Assembly: GCA_003169835.1 (NCBI GenBank)
Contig: PNAI01000042.1
Location: 50,761-114,760, forward strand
DNA length: 64,000 bases
From: Hyphomicrobiales bacterium
GTDB taxonomy: Bacteria; Pseudomonadota; Alphaproteobacteria; Rhizobiales; Xanthobacteraceae
Reading direction: 5' to 3'
Shown: positions 62,428 to 64,000 of the stretch, piece by piece
Position numbering within the stretch: the stretch's first letter is position 1
How the letters are laid out: every line of letters starts with the position of its first letter
The notes under the pieces: model-generated
What the model was told of the DNA's origin: nothing
The model's input: only the letters and a program-made list of their open reading frames with translations
The model's database searches: none
Made by a program: the position numbers and the translations under genes

Positions 62428-62921
62428 AGTTCTGCGGCTCACTGCTCTGCATCTCGAGATGTGAACCTGAAGTCGCAGACCATACCGGGGCGAGGGGCCC
62501 TTGCTACGACTGCGCCCTACAGCAATCGGCATTTTAGGTAATGTTGGTGGAGCCGAGTGGGGACGAGGTTGCGTTGCCAAAATCCAATAAAAACGGGCGC
62601 TTTCGAGATGTGGTACGCAGCATGTATGCCACCATTGTGTACCAATTCCAAGCGAGGAACTTAATCGATTTGGAAATATTTTAGTCGCGTCCATTACCTC
62701 GTTGCAAACGGCATCAATCCTACCGTAGAGCCGCGTCGAAAAATGGCGTTCGCAGCACTTCAAAAAGCATTACAGCGGTCCCCTTTGAAAAAATTTTGGT
62801 AGGATTTTTTGAATCTATACAAAGGGGCAGGGGGTGTCTGCACAGGAACGGTTTTGACAAGGTAGGGGCCGTGCAAACGTTTGCACGCGATTGAAGGCAG
62901 ACATGGTAATGTCCGCTAATC
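62428..62921. other. Intergenic region between lactonase-like gene and insertion sequence
   Basis: About 490 bases without a credible gene. It holds a CATCTCGAGATG palindrome just behind the lactonase-like gene (62450-62461) and a perfect 18-bp LacI-like palindrome (62870-62887). The sequence is AT-richer than the coding flanks in the middle (about 62570-62810). Confidence 0.5.
62870..62887. promoter_or_regulatory. Perfect 18-bp palindrome, LacI/PurR-type operator candidate
   Basis: CGTGCAAACGTTTGCACG is a perfect palindrome with the central CG and TGCAAACGTTTGCA core of LacI-family operators such as PurR. A TTGACA hexamer (62854-62859) lies 11 bases upstream, so it would overlap a sigma-70-type promoter. 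No intact gene follows it before the insertion sequence. Confidence 0.6.
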
Positions 62922-63147
62922 GGTGGATTGTGTTGCAAAACTCCCATTGAGACGATTGACGAACCGTGATTCCGTTTGATTGATGAGTCGATCATCGGCG
63001 GGAGCGTCGCATGATGGGACGGCGGAAAGACGGACAAGGCCAGTTCTTTTATTCCTTTGATCTCGACGAGATGGTTCCGCCCGATCATTTGGTCCGGCAG
63101 ATCGATGGTGTTCTTGACCTCGGTTGGGTGCACAAAGAGCTTTCACC

Positions 63148-63179
63148 TTACTACTCCCACACCTTACTACTCCCACACC
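63148..63179 (+). repeat. 16-bp tandem duplication in the transposase gene (first)
   Basis: TTACTACTCCCACACC occurs twice head to tail (63148-63163 and 63164-63179). It adds 16 bases and shifts the frame by one after YYSHT. Confidence 0.92.
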
Positions 63180-63678
63180 GGCCGGCCCTCGATTGATCCG
63201 GTGCTGATGATCCGGATGCTGATCGTTGGCTACGTGTTTGCGATCCGCTCGGAGCGGCGGCTGTGCTCTGAGGTGCAGGTGAATCTCGCGTATCGGTGGT
63301 TTTGCAAGCTCGGGATCGAGGACAATATCCCCGATCATTCTGTGTTCTGCCGTGCGCGGCACGAGTGCTTTCGTGAGAGCGATGCCTTGCGCCGCGTGTT
63401 CGAGGGCGTGGTGGCGATGTGCATCGCGGCTGGGCTTGTTGGCGGCGAAGCATTCTCGATCGATGCGAGCCTGATCAAGGCGGATGTGAATAAGAAGAAG
63501 CGGGTGCCCGGTGACCAGCCGATTGCCTGGCCGAAGCCGGAGGAAGCATCCCATGCGGTTCGAGAGTATCTCGCCGCTCTCGATGCCGCCCGCAGTGAAG
63601 AGGAGGATGGCGGTGGAGACGGCAGCGGCCCGAATGGCGGTGGCAGTCGACGCAAGCCTCCCAAAGAAGTCTCGTTGA

Positions 63679-63710
63679 CCGATCCGCAAGCGAACCGATC
63701 CGCAAGCGAC
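63679..63710 (+). repeat. 16-bp tandem duplication in the transposase gene (second)
   Basis: ACCGATCCGCAAGCGA occurs twice head to tail (63679-63694 and 63695-63710), shifting the frame after SLTDPQA. Confidence 0.92.
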
Positions 63711-64000
63711 ATGGGTTGCCAGGCCGGGTGTGGACCCGTTCTTTGCCTACGATGCGAACTACCTGATCGACAACAAGGCCGGGATCATTGTCGACGCGGA
63801 AGGCACGCGCGCCAATCGTATCGAGGAGATCGCCGTCACCCAGACCATGGTAGACCGCGCCGGGCGCCGCTTCGATCTTCGGCCCCAGAGGCTCGCAGGC
63901 GGCACCGCTTATGGCGCGGTAAGGCTGCTCAAGTGGCTTGTGGATCGCAAGATCACGCCGCACGTTCCGGTGTGGGATAAGTCTGCGCGCCCCGACGGCA

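Larger units (their letters stand above)
62922..64000 (+). mobile_element. IS1182-like insertion sequence, right end outside the window
   Basis: The IS1182-like transposase gene (below) starts at 63011. The stretch from about 62922 (GGTGGATTGTGTTGCAAAAC) looks like the left terminal repeat of this group, but the inverted partner is outside the window, so the left boundary is an estimate. No target duplication can be checked. Confidence 0.65.
63011..64000 (+). pseudogene. IS1182-family DDE transposase, frameshifted twice, 3' end outside the window
   Basis: The reading begins at ATG 63011 (MGRRKDGQGQFFYSFDLDEM, PPDHLVRQIDGVLDLGWVH). After a 16-bp duplication it shifts frame (GRPSIDPVLMIRMLIVGY, RSERRLCSEVQVNLAYRWF, GEAFSIDASLIKAD with the first catalytic Asp). 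After a second 16-bp duplication it shifts again (VDPFFAYDANYLIDNKAG, RRFDLRPQRLAGGTAYGAV) and is open to the end. Removing one copy of each duplication restores a single IS1182 frame. The copy is probably inactive unless these are assembly errors. Confidence 0.85.

Noticed and set aside
62450..62461. CATCTCGAGATG palindrome behind the lactonase-like gene as a terminator
   Set aside because: No loop and no T tract follow it, so it cannot be supported as an intrinsic terminator.
62407..62763. 118-codon minus-strand frame
   Set aside because: No ribosome site, no recognisable features, and it overlaps the end of the lactonase-like gene.
1..64000. CRISPR array, tRNA or rRNA genes
   Set aside because: No regularly spaced repeat-spacer pattern and no cloverleaf or rRNA-like sequence was seen. 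The only long periodic array is the coding TPR repeat of 102 bases.

Overview
The window is high-GC DNA from an alphaproteobacterium, most likely a Bradyrhizobium- or Xanthobacteraceae-like member of the Hyphomicrobiales. This rests on gene content: Bug/tripartite tricarboxylate transporter (TTT) receptors, cupin and Rieske catabolic genes, a cpaBC-cpaE-cpaF-tadBCD pilus operon, a TerB protein, and several short palindromic repeats of the kind common in that order. No tRNA, rRNA or CRISPR array was seen.

1-12 kb (cell envelope): a class A penicillin-binding protein runs off the left edge on the minus strand. A 6.7-kb gene follows for an exported protein made of about 62 consecutive TPR units. 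It is separated by a strong hairpin terminator from a convergent gene for an unusual outer-membrane protein, an Omp25-like barrel joined to an OprB-like porin. A Fur-like palindrome lies in the porin promoter region.

12-46 kb (catabolism and uptake): the genes include a ThDP enzyme, several Bug receptors (one with an in-frame stop), a TctA/TctB pair, single and double cupins, a PdxA-like and a zinc dehydrogenase, a PanB-like enzyme, a Rieske oxygenase with ferredoxin and a ferredoxin reductase-like flavoprotein, an IclR regulator, an EutA-like ATPase without its usual lyase, a Fe3+/polyamine-type ABC importer, a CocE-like hydrolase, an Aas-type membrane-lipid enzyme, a RidA protein and an M24-fold protein. 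The substrate cannot be read from sequence. A 17-bp GTTCN-N7-RGAAC motif recurs at promoter positions of four of these units, and a degenerate copy precedes iclR itself, which suggests one regulon.

46-51 kb: an NMT1/SsuA-type importer (receptor and two permeases but no ATPase) and an AhpD-like protein.

51-59 kb: a Tad/Flp pilus assembly operon without a pilin or prepilin peptidase in the window.

59-64 kb: TerB, a short-chain dehydrogenase, a class I glutamine amidotransferase, an exported lactonase-like metallo-hydrolase, and at the right edge an IS1182-like transposase broken by two separate 16-bp tandem duplications. A perfect 18-bp LacI/PurR-like palindrome lies just outside the element.

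Most starts were chosen from Shine-Dalgarno spacing; alternatives are given where they matter.
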